From contig MKTD01000026.1 of the NCBI GenBank assembly GCA_001898165.1, forward strand, positions 94,933-158,932: a stretch of DNA of 64,000 nt. The letters run 5' to 3'. Below the pieces are notes generated by a model. It made no database searches, was not told the DNA's origin, and saw only the letters and a program-made list of their open reading frames with translations. This stretch comes from Bacteroidia bacterium 43-41 (GTDB lineage: Bacteria > Bacteroidota > Bacteroidia > Bacteroidales > Dysgonomonadaceae). Every line of letters starts with the position of its first letter. The first letter of the stretch is position 1. This document shows positions 26,738 through 36,257 of the stretch, piece by piece. The translations under genes were made by a program, and so were the position numbers.

Positions 26738-29059
26738 ATGATGATAGAAGAGAAAAGACAAAAAACGGGAGAAAACATTATTTCAGTGGTATCCATTCTG
26801 GCACTAATCCTGCTTTCGGCTTGCGGATCACCCTCATCCGAAACTGTGAGAGCCGACAAGTGGCAGAGCTTCAGTGGAGACAAACGCATCGAGCATCGAG
26901 TGGATTCGGTACTGAAACTGATGACCCTCGAAGAGAAAGTGGGGCAGATGACGCAGTTCTCCGCCAACTGGTCGGTTACCGGCCCGGTAATGTCAGATGA
27001 TTTTCAGTCCTATCTGGAAAAAGGACTGATAGGCAGTATTTTCAACGCCACTTCCATCGATGGGATCCGGCGGATGCAGAAAATAGCGGTGGAAGAAACG
27101 AGACTGGGTATTCCAATCCTTTTCGGACAGGACGTGATCCACGGCTATAAAACCATCTTCCCTATTCCGCTGGGGGAGGCCTGTTCCTGGGATTTGGAAA
27201 TGATGCGGAGAACGGCGGAGATTGCCGCCATAGAAGCGGCTTCGGACGGGATCAACTGGACATTCGCGCCTATGGTTGATATCGGACGGGATGCCCGCTG
27301 GGGGCGTGTAATGGAAGGGGCTGGAGAAGACCCCTATCTGGGCAGTAAAGTGGCAGAGGCCAGGGTGATCGGCTTTCAGGGTGGCAGAGGCGCAAAATCG
27401 CTCAATAGCCTCACAACGCTGCTTGCATGTGGAAAACATCTGGCAGCCTATGGTGCCGCCGAATCGGGAAGAGATTACAATCCGGCAGAGTTGTCGGAAC
27501 ATACTCTGAGAAATGTGTATCTGCCGCCTTATAAAGCAGCGATAGATGCCGGTGTTGGCACAATGATGGCCTCCTTTAATGAAATAAACGGAGTGCCTGC
27601 TACGGCCAACCACTGGCTGTTAACAGAAATATTACGTAACGAATGGGGCTTTACTGGGTTTGTTGTGAGTGATTATACAGGCATCAATGAACTGGTGCCG
27701 CACGGCGTGGCGAAAGATGAAAAGCATGCCGCAGAACTGGCGGTGAACGCAGGGGTTGACATGGACATGACCGGCGCCACCTACATAAAGTACTTGCCCA
27801 AATTGGTCAAAGAGGGGAAAGTGTCCGAAAAAAGCATTGATAATGCCGTACGCAGTATCTTAGAGATAAAGTTCTTACTGGGTCTCTTCGACGATCCTTA
27901 TCGGTATCTCGACGAAGAGAGGGCTAAAGAGAACACCATGACGCCCGAATTCATGAGAACGGCGCACAAAGCCGTAGCCTCCTCGGTCGTGCTGCTCAAG
28001 AACGACAATCAAATTCTCCCGATCAGCAAAGAAAGCGGGAAGACCGTTGCCCTGATCGGCCCGCTGATGAACGACTCCATCAACCTGAATGGCGAATGGG
28101 CCGGATTGGGCGATCGCAACAAAAGCGTACCCATCTTCAGAGGGCTTACAGAAAAATATAAAGGCTCCTCGGTGAACCTTATTTACGCGGAAGGATCTTC
28201 CATCACAGAAACTACAGCCGGTAAGATCGCCGAAGCGGTTTCAGCCGCGCGCAGGGCTGATATTATAATTGCCGCGATGGGAGAGGACTTCAACTGGTCG
28301 GGCGAAGCGGCCGTAAGAACCGATATACGCCTGCCTGAACCGCAACACGAGCTGTTAAAAGCATTGAAAGGAACTGGGAAGCCGATAGTACTGATCACCC
28401 TGAGCGGACGCCCGCTCGACCTCTCATGGGAAGACGAAAATATGGATGCCCTCCTGCAGGCGTGGTTCCCCGGCACACAGGGAGGATACGGTATTGCCGA
28501 CGTGATCGCGGGCGATTACAATCCGTCGGGACGATTGGTGATCTCTTTTCCCCGGAACATAGGACAGATTCCCATCTATTACAATCAGAAGAATACCGGT
28601 CGGCCGGTGGACCTGAACAATGAGACGGTGGATTACAAATCCGGCTATCTCGATACCTCCATCACTCCGCTTTATCCTTTCGGATACGGATTGAGTTATA
28701 CCACGTTCGGAATCGATCATGCAAAGATCGACAAAAACGTACTGAAAACAAAAGGCGACAAGATTACCGTAACGGCCCATGTCCGGAATACGGGATCGAC
28801 CGACGGGGAAACGGTCGTACAGCTTTACACCCGCCAACTTGTCGCCAGTGTAACCCGTCCGGTAAAAGAATTGAAAGGATTTCAAAAGATCGCGTTAAAA
28901 GCGGGCGAATCCAAGCAGGTAACGTTTGAACTGACTTCCGACGATCTGGCTTTTTACGGCATCGATATGCAAAAAAAGACAGAACCCGGCAATATGAAAC
29001 TCTGGGTAGCGCAACACGCTGCCGATAATTCCAATGAGATTGATTTTTCGATTGAGTAA
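26738..29059 (+). CDS. GH3 beta-glucosidase, lipoprotein
   Basis: A 773-residue protein with lipobox LLSAC (Cys29), a GH3 N-terminal barrel (about 45-385), a C-terminal alpha/beta sandwich (about 410-640) and a fibronectin-III-like domain (about 690-770). The nucleophile is probably Asp312 in GFVVSDYTG; KHLAAYG and the TFAPMVDIGRDARWGR stretch are typical of GH3. In characterised Bacteroidetes beta-1,2-glucan loci a GH3 enzyme cleaves the sophoro-oligosaccharides released by GH144, and this position fits that job. It lies in the same operon, 44 bp after the second GH144 gene. Confidence 0.92.
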   Translation: MMIEEKRQKTGENIISVVSILALILLSACGSPSSETVRADKWQSFSGDKRIEHRVDSVLKLMTLEEKVGQMTQFSANWSVTGPVMSDDFQSYLEKGLIGSIFNATSIDGIRRMQKIAVEETRLGIPILFGQDVIHGYKTIFPIPLGEACSWDLEMMRRTAEIAAIEAASDGINWTFAPMVDIGRDARWGRVMEGAGEDPYLGSKVAEARVIGFQGGRGAKSLNSLTTLLACGKHLAAYGAAESGRDYNPAELSEHTLRNVYLPPYKAAIDAGVGTMMASFNEINGVPATANHWLLTEILRNEWGFTGFVVSDYTGINELVPHGVAKDEKHAAELAVNAGVDMDMTGATYIKYLPKLVKEGKVSEKSIDNAVRSILEIKFLLGLFDDPYRYLDEERAKENTMTPEFMRTAHKAVASSVVLLKNDNQILPISKESGKTVALIGPLMNDSINLNGEWAGLGDRNKSVPIFRGLTEKYKGSSVNLIYAEGSSITETTAGKIAEAVSAARRADIIIAAMGEDFNWSGEAAVRTDIRLPEPQHELLKALKGTGKPIVLITLSGRPLDLSWEDENMDALLQAWFPGTQGGYGIADVIAGDYNPSGRLVISFPRNIGQIPIYYNQKNTGRPVDLNNETVDYKSGYLDTSITPLYPFGYGLSYTTFGIDHAKIDKNVLKTKGDKITVTAHVRNTGSTDGETVVQLYTRQLVASVTRPVKELKGFQKIALKAGESKQVTFELTSDDLAFYGIDMQKKTEPGNMKLWVAQHAADNSNEIDFSIE

Positions 29060-29104
29060 ATACGTTTATGGAAATGTTCCATCCATTAAACATCCGACAT
29101 CCCA

Positions 29105-30838
29105 ATGATACACAATAAAAATCTTTTTTCCCTGATTTCGATCATCGCATGCATGGTCTCTTTCAGCGCTATCGCCCAGGACGCAAGGATGCGCACCTAT
29201 TGCAATCCCCTCAATGTGGATTACACTTACATGATCTACAATTCCGACATGGATATCTCCTATCGTTCGGGGGCCGACCCGGCAGTTGTGGAATTCAGGG
29301 GAGAGTACTATATGTTCGTCACCCGTTCCATGGGCTACTGGCACTCTACCGATCTGCAGAACTGGAATTTCATTGAACCAGAGAAGTGGTATCCGCAGGG
29401 AAGCAACGCGCCGGCCGCCCACAACTATAAAGATTCGGTCTTATATGTGATGGGCGATCCTTCCGGGTCAATGAGCGTGCTATACACCGACAATCCCAAG
29501 CGGGGCGACTGGAAGGGCGTTCCCGCCATCCTGCACGACCTCCAGGACCCGGCGCTTTTTATCGATGACGACGGTTCAGCCTATGTTTATTGGGGGTCAT
29601 CCAACCTCTATCCTATCCGCGGACAGAGACTGAACAAGGATCACCGCTTCATCCGTTACAGCGACGTAGACTCCCTCTTCAATAAAGATATGGAGATGCA
29701 TGGATGGGAACGGTTCGGGGCGAACAACAGCGACACCATCCCGGGTTATATAGAAGGACCCTGGATGACAAAACACAACAACAAATATTATCTGCAATAC
29801 GCAGCCCCGGGAACCGAATTCAATGTGTATGCCGATGGTGTCTATGTAGCCGATCACCCGCTAGGGCCTTTTGAATACGCCCCCAACAATCCGGTCAGCT
29901 TTAAACCGGGGGGATTTATGAACGGAGCGGGACATGGAAGTACCGTAAAAGGTCCGCAAAACCGTTACTGGCATTTTGCCTCGATGGCGCTCTCTGCCAA
30001 TGTCAACTGGGAACGACGGCTTTGCATGTTCCCGCTCTATTTTGATAACGACGGGCTGATGTGGAGTGACTCCTATTTCGGCGACTATCCGCGTTACACA
30101 CCCTCGGAACCGGGAAAAGCCGGCGAGTTCACCGGCTGGATGCTGTTGTCTTATAAAAAACCGGTCACCGTCTCTTCATCGGTAGGCGACCACACTGCCG
30201 AAAAACTCACCGACGAGCAGGTAAAAACATACTGGCTTGCCAAAGATAACGGAAACAGCCAGTGGGCTACCATAGACCTTCAAAAACCGGGAATGGTGCA
30301 TGCCGTGCAAATCAACTACTTCGATCATGAATCAGGATTGTATGGAAGAATTCCCGGATTAAGGCACAGGTATGTGGTTGAGGGCTCATTGGATGGTCGC
30401 AACTGGAAAGTATTGATAGACAAAAGCAACAGTTTCAGGGATAATCCCAACGACTACGTAGAGTTACCGCAACCGGAAAGGATCCGCTACCTGCGTTACA
30501 GAAACAGGGAAGTCCCCACTCCCCACCTGGCTATTTCCGATATCCGTGTGTTTGGCGTTGGCGAAGGGAAAAGACCCGTGCCTGTTACCGGATTCCGGGT
30601 GAACAGGGAGAATGACCGTCGCGATGCACTAATCAGCTGGAATGCTCAGAAAGATGCGCAAGGTTATAATATCCGTTGGGGAATCGCCCCCGACAAGCTT
30701 TACAGCTCTTGGCTGGTTTACGACGATCATCAACTCATTTTAAAGGCACTGACCACCGATCAGGAATATTATTTCACCATCGAAGCATTCAACGAGAATG
30801 GAATTTCCATTCCTCTAAGAACCAGCCATGTGAAATAA
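29105..30838 (+). CDS. GH43-type enzyme with discoidin (CBM32-like) and Fn3 domains
   Basis: A 577-residue secreted protein. Signal peptide ending AIAQ (about 1-25), a five-bladed propeller of GH43 type (about 45-345), an F5/8 type C / CBM32-like domain (about 350-490: AEKLTDEQVKTYWLA, then ATIDLQ) and a fibronectin-III domain (about 500-575). The three expected acidic residues are present: Asp58 in SGADPAVV, Asp148 in LQDPALF and Glu217 in YIEGPW. GH43 enzymes act mainly on arabinofuranosides and xylosides, so its place after GH144/GH3 genes is unusual. It ends 3 bp before a convergent gene, leaving no room for a terminator. Confidence 0.85.
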   Translation: MIHNKNLFSLISIIACMVSFSAIAQDARMRTYCNPLNVDYTYMIYNSDMDISYRSGADPAVVEFRGEYYMFVTRSMGYWHSTDLQNWNFIEPEKWYPQGSNAPAAHNYKDSVLYVMGDPSGSMSVLYTDNPKRGDWKGVPAILHDLQDPALFIDDDGSAYVYWGSSNLYPIRGQRLNKDHRFIRYSDVDSLFNKDMEMHGWERFGANNSDTIPGYIEGPWMTKHNNKYYLQYAAPGTEFNVYADGVYVADHPLGPFEYAPNNPVSFKPGGFMNGAGHGSTVKGPQNRYWHFASMALSANVNWERRLCMFPLYFDNDGLMWSDSYFGDYPRYTPSEPGKAGEFTGWMLLSYKKPVTVSSSVGDHTAEKLTDEQVKTYWLAKDNGNSQWATIDLQKPGMVHAVQINYFDHESGLYGRIPGLRHRYVVEGSLDGRNWKVLIDKSNSFRDNPNDYVELPQPERIRYLRYRNREVPTPHLAISDIRVFGVGEGKRPVPVTGFRVNRENDRRDALISWNAQKDAQGYNIRWGIAPDKLYSSWLVYDDHQLILKALTTDQEYYFTIEAFNENGISIPLRTSHVK

Positions 30839-30841
30839 GAA

Positions 30842-32506
30842 TTATTTTTCTCTGGAATTTCTTTTTCTGGAATCGCGTGGCTTAGCTTCTTTACCGGAGA
30901 AATTTTTACCGGATTTGAAAGATTTGGCTCCTGTATTGTCGGAACGGGGCTCCCGCCTATCTTCACGAGAGGTAGAGCGCTCACGGGATTTAAACGACTT
31001 ATCGGAAGATCTATCAGGCTTAAATGGTTTGTCGAAATGCGAAGGCTTACCCGACTTAAACGAGTGATCGGAGTGAGAAGCCGGCTTACGCAGCTTAAAT
31101 GGTTTATCAGATCGAGAAGGTTGTCCCTGTTCAGATTGAAATGACAATCCCGGTTCCCAACCCTCATCAACCCTTTTTCGGCGATAGGTGTTCCGCGGTT
31201 TCTCCTCATGCCTGGTATCGTAAGACTCGCTTTGGAGTTTGCTCGCTCCGTCTTGTGCACGTTTGGAGCGACGATAACCCTCTTTAGAGTTCCTTTCAGA
31301 ATATGCTCTGTCGCCGGCTGATGCGCCTTTACCGTGAGGGGTCTCTCTTACAGGCCGTTCATCCCGTTTACCGGAAAATATCTCGTATTCGCGCATTTCA
31401 CACTCCAACGCACCGTTGAAAAGGAAAAATCGTCGGGAATGTTTCAATCCGATACTATCGAAACTCTCTTTCTTATAGCTCAGGATGTAGGCATCGTATC
31501 CGGTAAAAACGTGCTTCAACCGTTCCCCTATCATTGAATACAACTCCGAAAGCTCCTCCACCTTTATCCTTTCGCCGTACGGCGGATTAGTGATCAGTAC
31601 ACCGTGGGGGGCAGGCGCCTCAACATACTGTTGAAAAGGCTTTACGCTCAAATCGATATACTTTTTCAACCCGGCGTTCCTGACGTTTTTTTCGCAAATG
31701 GCAATCGCTTTGGGCGAGATATCCGAACCTATAATCCGATGTGAGAACTCGCGCGAACCACTATCATCGTTGTAAACCTCACTGAAAAGTTCTTCGTCGA
31801 AATCGTTCCACTTTTCGAATCCGAAATTCTGGCGGTGGATGCCCGGAGGAATTCCCAAGGCGATCATTGCCGCTTCAATCAATAATGTACCCGAGCCGCA
31901 CATAGGATCAACAAAAACACTTTCGCCGCGCCAGCCCGATTTCAGAATCATTCCGGCGGCCAGCACTTCATTCAACGGCGCTTCGGTTTGTGCAATCCTG
32001 TAGCCCCGTTTGTGCAACGATTCGCCCGAACTGTCGAGCGATAATGTACATTTATTGTGGGCGACATGAATATTGAAAACAATATCGGGATTGGTTACAC
32101 TCACCGACGGCCGTTTTTCGTATCTATCGGCAAACCAGTCGGCAATAGCGTCTTTCACTTTATACGCCACAAACTTGGAATGATTGAAAATATGTGAAAA
32201 TACCACCGCATCAATCGAAAACGTTTTGTCGAGCGACAAATAATCTTCCCAATTGAGCTGTTTCAGCGCATCATATACCTCGTCGGCGTTTTCGGCTTTA
32301 AAGTTATAGATGGGTTTTAATATCCGCAATGCCGTACGACAATGAACGTTTGCCTTGTACATCAATCTCTTGTCGCCGGTAAAGGAGACCATTCTTGTGC
32401 CGATTTCCACATCGTTGGCGCCCAAAGCAATCAGTTCTTCAGCCAGCACATCTTCGAGCTCTGCCATCGTTTTGGCAATCATTGGATAATTTTCCGATTG
32501 AGTCAT
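30842..32506 (-). CDS. THUMP-domain class I RNA methyltransferase with basic low-complexity tail
   Basis: A 554-residue protein. The N-terminal THUMP domain (about 1-165) and methyltransferase domain (about 170-385) match the N-terminal half of E. coli RlmL, which makes m2G2445 in 23S rRNA: FVDPMCGSGTLLIEAA is the SAM-binding motif and ITNPPYGER the catalytic NPPY motif. From about residue 390 to 554 comes a tail rich in Ser, Arg, Lys and Pro with repeated SFKSGK, DKPFK and SDKSFKS units, probably disordered and RNA-binding. A 3' fragment of a paralogue with a shorter tail lies at 13901-14115. It is 22 bp downstream of the GHL10 gene and convergent with the GH43 gene. Confidence 0.87.
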   Translation of the reverse strand: MTQSENYPMIAKTMAELEDVLAEELIALGANDVEIGTRMVSFTGDKRLMYKANVHCRTALRILKPIYNFKAENADEVYDALKQLNWEDYLSLDKTFSIDAVVFSHIFNHSKFVAYKVKDAIADWFADRYEKRPSVSVTNPDIVFNIHVAHNKCTLSLDSSGESLHKRGYRIAQTEAPLNEVLAAGMILKSGWRGESVFVDPMCGSGTLLIEAAMIALGIPPGIHRQNFGFEKWNDFDEELFSEVYNDDSGSREFSHRIIGSDISPKAIAICEKNVRNAGLKKYIDLSVKPFQQYVEAPAPHGVLITNPPYGERIKVEELSELYSMIGERLKHVFTGYDAYILSYKKESFDSIGLKHSRRFFLFNGALECEMREYEIFSGKRDERPVRETPHGKGASAGDRAYSERNSKEGYRRSKRAQDGASKLQSESYDTRHEEKPRNTYRRKRVDEGWEPGLSFQSEQGQPSRSDKPFKLRKPASHSDHSFKSGKPSHFDKPFKPDRSSDKSFKSRERSTSREDRREPRSDNTGAKSFKSGKNFSGKEAKPRDSRKRNSREK

Positions 32507-32528
32507 TCTCTTGTTTTCAATAAATTAT

Positions 32529-34052
32529 TTATAGCCTCACTTTAATTTTTACGGCCTTCCCTTCGTTTTTAAATGCATCCAATGCCGTTACCGCATAAGT
32601 ATATTCATTTCGTCCGCCTTCGTAAGGCAACACGAAGAAGTTATCGGGCGTTACCGCAACAATATTTTCGGCACGATTGATATCTGCTTTTTCGCCGGCC
32701 CTGAACCGATACACCACAAACTGCCTGGCCGTCTCGGGATTTTGGGGTTGATTTTGATGTTCCCATGCGAGAAAGTGCATATCTTCCATAAACACCTGCG
32801 TAAGTTTTTTAACTTTATCCGGGCGTCCTTTATGTAAATGAGTATAGGCCGGGATAAGCGCTTTGGCCCGATGAGCACCCGTTTTGAGCGCATCAGCAAC
32901 TCCACCGGAGTTTTCCAGGATAAGATAACCGTACCAGTAGCAGTTACCGTTTACAAACGGCATTTCACGCGATTGACGAATCTTGGTATCCAGTTCATTT
33001 CTATCCATGCTGCGTTGCAAATCCTGCCCGATATAGAGCGGCCGCTCAAAATTATTGGCGTTCCACCATCTGAGCAACGTGGTGTAGTCGGCACGTTCGT
33101 GCCCCATTTCCCAATAAAGTTGCGGGAGATTATAATCAACCCATCCTTTTTCCACCCACAGCTTGATGTCGGCATACAGATCGCCGTAATTTTCCAAACC
33201 GTTGGTATCACTTCCCGAGCCATCGGGCGTGTTGCGCTTGTTGCGGTAAATTCCGAACGGGCTGATACCGAAACGGACCCACGGTTTTGTTCCCGCAATA
33301 GTATATTTGATCTGTTGAATAAGTAAATTCACGTTATTCCGCCGCCAATCGGCGCGCTGGCCGGGCGAAAAACCTTGCGAAGCGGCGTACATATTGAAGC
33401 TGTTGTCATCGGGGAAAGGGGTTCCGGCAATGGGATACGGATAAAAATAGTCGTCCATGTGGATAGCATCCACGTCGTACCGTGAGACTATATCGCGGAC
33501 AACATCGCAGATAAAACTCCTGTTTTCGGGCAACCCCGGCTCAAAATAAAGTTGATTGCCGTATTGCACAAAGCGTTCGGGATACTTCCAGTAAATATGA
33601 TCAGGCGCGAGCGGGTTATTGATGTTTGTTTTTACCCGGTAGGGGTTTAGCCATGCATGCAACTCCATTCCGCGTTTATGGCACTCATTGATGATAAATG
33701 CCAACGGGTCAAAATCGGGATCATCGGGAGCTTTACCTTGTGTGCCAGTTAAAAAACGGCTCCAGGGTTCGAAGCTCGATTTGTAAAAAGCGTCTGCTTC
33801 GGGGCGAACCTGGAAAATAAGCGCATTGATGCCGGCTTCGTCGAGCTTCCGTACCATCTCGGACAGATAATACTTCATGGCCGCACTGTTCATCTGCTGA
33901 TAGCGGGATTGCCCGACGGTTTGAATCCATGCCCCCCGGAACTCGCGCTTGGGAGTAGAATCGGCCTTACGGGTCAACGATTGTTTTGATGCGCCGCAAC
34001 CCAGCATCAGGAGCGCTGCAAAAGCAATTAAAGTAATTCGAAAACAATTCAT
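32529..34052 (-). CDS. GHL10-family lipoprotein (glycosidase-like)
   Basis: A 507-residue lipoprotein (lipobox MLGC, Cys19). The domain at about 38-360 is the GHL10/DUF187 barrel: EFRGAWIQTVGQS, INALIFQVRPEADAFY, GMELHAWLNPYRV, DVDAIHMDDYFYPYP and RFGISPFGIYRN. A fibronectin-like C-terminal part follows. GHL10 proteins are predicted to act on peptidoglycan-derived or cell-wall glycans (the related E. coli YddW/DigH lyses denuded glycan strands). It lies 3 bp after the antiporter gene and 22 bp before the methyltransferase, so the three form an operon. Confidence 0.87.
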   Translation of the reverse strand: MNCFRITLIAFAALLMLGCGASKQSLTRKADSTPKREFRGAWIQTVGQSRYQQMNSAAMKYYLSEMVRKLDEAGINALIFQVRPEADAFYKSSFEPWSRFLTGTQGKAPDDPDFDPLAFIINECHKRGMELHAWLNPYRVKTNINNPLAPDHIYWKYPERFVQYGNQLYFEPGLPENRSFICDVVRDIVSRYDVDAIHMDDYFYPYPIAGTPFPDDNSFNMYAASQGFSPGQRADWRRNNVNLLIQQIKYTIAGTKPWVRFGISPFGIYRNKRNTPDGSGSDTNGLENYGDLYADIKLWVEKGWVDYNLPQLYWEMGHERADYTTLLRWWNANNFERPLYIGQDLQRSMDRNELDTKIRQSREMPFVNGNCYWYGYLILENSGGVADALKTGAHRAKALIPAYTHLHKGRPDKVKKLTQVFMEDMHFLAWEHQNQPQNPETARQFVVYRFRAGEKADINRAENIVAVTPDNFFVLPYEGGRNEYTYAVTALDAFKNEGKAVKIKVRL

Positions 34053-34055
34053 TTC

Positions 34056-36137
34056 TTAAAAATTAGACGGAACAAACAAAGAGTCGTCGCTTTCCAGCAA
34101 ACCTTCCACCACCCGCTGTTTAGGATAAATAACAATGCGGCTATGGTGGGGAAAACGCTCTTCGAGACGGGTAGGCAAACGATCGAGTATGGAGATATAG
34201 GAAATATATCCCTGGTGTGCCGATACAAAAATAATCATATCGTCTTCCTTGATGTAGTCACCGCAGGAAAGCGGGTCGTGCCATTCGACAAACGGCTTAA
34301 AGGTGAATGGAGCCCCACCGTTTTTCTTGGCCGAAATAACTGCCTGCGTATCAGGATGCCCGAGATGCAGGACAGGTATCGACAACTCTTGAGATAACTT
34401 CACTACTTTTTGAAGCCATAAATCAAATCCGAGCTCTCTTTCCACAAGTGGAGGTGAAATCACCACAATACGCTTATGCGTAATTAATTCTTGTTCGATG
34501 TGGCATATAAACATATTCTTATCCACATTCTTGATGATCAAATCCACTTTATCGCCCAACAATTTTTCCAGCACCCCTGTTTTTCCCGGCCAGCCTAAAA
34601 TCACAATATCGGTCATCAATTCACGTGCCGTGCGAACAATCCCGCTTGCAGCATTGTGGTCGATGGTAGTAATAATGTCCACATCAATTTCGGCTGCCAC
34701 GGCATTTTGTACGAATTCTTTCAACTGTTTGCGAAAACTCACGATATTCTTTTCGGCTTCTTCATTATTGGGCACAACACCCAGCAAGGAAACCGAATTT
34801 ACTGACCTCTTATCTTTCATCAGCAGAGCAAGTTCCACATGATGTCCGATGTTTGACGGATTGGCAATAGGCACCAGGATTTTCTCCTGCGCAAAAGCGC
34901 CTAAATCGGATTGGGAGAGCGGTGCATTCTCCTGGCTGATGGCAAGCTCTCTTGCCGACTTTTGCGTGACAAGCGATGCTACAATACAGGTCAGTAATAT
35001 CAGGATAATTGTCCCGTTTAAAATATATTCATCCAGAATGCCGGCATTATATCCCACGATAATAACCGCGATGGTAGCTGCAGCGTGGGAGCTGCTCAGC
35101 CCGAAAATAATGTTTCTCTGCGTTACCGAGTATTTAAAGATCACCTGCGTGAAAAAAGCAGCCACCCATTTTCCTGAAATGGCCGTAACGGTAAGCGCCA
35201 AAGCAACTATGGCGGTTGTAGGCCCGTTAAAAACTACCGATACATCCACCAACATTCCCACGGAAATTAAAAAGACAGGAATAAAAAGTGAGTTCCCGAA
35301 AAATTCTATCCGGTTCATCAATGCCGATGAATGCGGGATTAGCCGGTTCAAAGCCAGCCCCGCCGCAAAAGCGCCGATGATTGGCTCAATCCCCCCAAGT
35401 TCAGCTAAAAATCCACAGAAAAACACCACAAACAGTACAAAAATATAATGCAGGTATTTTTCACCTTCGGCTTTCTGAAAGAACCACTTTGCTATTCGTG
35501 GAATGAAGAGGAAAACGATAACGGAGAAGAGGGTCAGCGATATCAACAATTTCAAAAGGAAGATAATATTTAATCCGCCTCCGTTGTTGGACAGAATCAG
35601 GGCAAGGATAATCAATACTGCCGTATCGGTCAGAATGGTGCCGCCGACCGTAATGGCGACCGCCTGGTTTTTAGCAACCCCCAACCGGCTCACAATAGGA
35701 TAGGTAACCAACGTGTGCGTGGCAAACATACTGGCGGTAAGAAAACTGGCGTTTAAATCGTACCCCAACAGGTAATGGCATACCGGGAACCCGATGGAAA
35801 GTGGAATGACAAACGTGAAAAAACCGAAAACAAGACTCTTATTCTTGTTGGCGATAAATTCGTTCAAATCGAGTTCCAGGCCTACAATGAACATAATGTA
35901 CAGCAACCCGATGGTTGAGAACATCGATACACCCTGATGATGATTGTCGATAAGATTCAAACCGAACGGGCCGACGATCACTCCCGCAACAATAAGCCCG
36001 ATAATACTCGGCACATTGAAACGTTTCAGTAAAATAGGGGCTAACAACACAATAGCCAGCAGCACCGCAAAAATAAGAACGGGATTGGTAAACGGCAATG
36101 TAAATTCGTGCGTTATATCCGAAAAGAAATCGTTCAT
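34056..36137 (-). CDS. CPA2-family cation:proton antiporter with C-terminal USP-like domains
   Basis: A 693-residue membrane protein. About 12-13 transmembrane helices (residues about 20-405) carry the Na+/H+ exchanger fold: VPSIIGLIVAGVIVGPFGL, LYIMFIVGLELDL and FLAELGGIEPIIGAFAAGL. The C-terminal 270 residues are soluble and contain universal-stress-like segments (KILVPIANPSNI, VILGWPGKTG). Such proteins exchange Na+ or K+ for H+ across the inner membrane. The start is the ATG at 36137; a TTG further upstream lies at the promoter. First gene of the operon with GHL10 and the methyltransferase. Confidence 0.88.
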   Translation of the reverse strand: MNDFFSDITHEFTLPFTNPVLIFAVLLAIVLLAPILLKRFNVPSIIGLIVAGVIVGPFGLNLIDNHHQGVSMFSTIGLLYIMFIVGLELDLNEFIANKNKSLVFGFFTFVIPLSIGFPVCHYLLGYDLNASFLTASMFATHTLVTYPIVSRLGVAKNQAVAITVGGTILTDTAVLIILALILSNNGGGLNIIFLLKLLISLTLFSVIVFLFIPRIAKWFFQKAEGEKYLHYIFVLFVVFFCGFLAELGGIEPIIGAFAAGLALNRLIPHSSALMNRIEFFGNSLFIPVFLISVGMLVDVSVVFNGPTTAIVALALTVTAISGKWVAAFFTQVIFKYSVTQRNIIFGLSSSHAAATIAVIIVGYNAGILDEYILNGTIILILLTCIVASLVTQKSARELAISQENAPLSQSDLGAFAQEKILVPIANPSNIGHHVELALLMKDKRSVNSVSLLGVVPNNEEAEKNIVSFRKQLKEFVQNAVAAEIDVDIITTIDHNAASGIVRTARELMTDIVILGWPGKTGVLEKLLGDKVDLIIKNVDKNMFICHIEQELITHKRIVVISPPLVERELGFDLWLQKVVKLSQELSIPVLHLGHPDTQAVISAKKNGGAPFTFKPFVEWHDPLSCGDYIKEDDMIIFVSAHQGYISYISILDRLPTRLEERFPHHSRIVIYPKQRVVEGLLESDDSLFVPSNF

Positions 36138-36167
36138 CAGCGTTGTTATTCCAAATTTGGTAATTTG

Positions 36168-36175
36168 CAAAAATA
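36168..36175 (-). promoter_or_regulatory. Promoter -7 element of the antiporter operon
   Basis: On the minus strand this reads TATTTTTG, matching TAnnTTTG, 30 bp before the ATG at 36137. It rules out the upstream TTG as a start. Confidence 0.55.
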
Positions 36176-36231
36176 CAGAAAATATTTCTGATTATTGATG
36201 AACGTCTCTTTTTTGTAGCTGATAAAGTCGT

Positions 36232-36239
36232 TATCTTTG
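36232..36239 (+). promoter_or_regulatory. Promoter -7 element of uvrA
   Basis: TATCTTTG (TAnnTTTG), with a TTTTTTG stretch about 15-20 bp upstream as a possible -33, lies 18 bp before the uvrA ATG. It is divergent to the antiporter promoter. Confidence 0.6.
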
Positions 36240-36257
36240 CAGGTTAAATCAAAATTT

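Noticed and set aside
34849..35448. 199-codon plus-strand frame inside the antiporter gene
   Set aside because: Antisense shadow of hydrophobic codons; no supporting start or domain.
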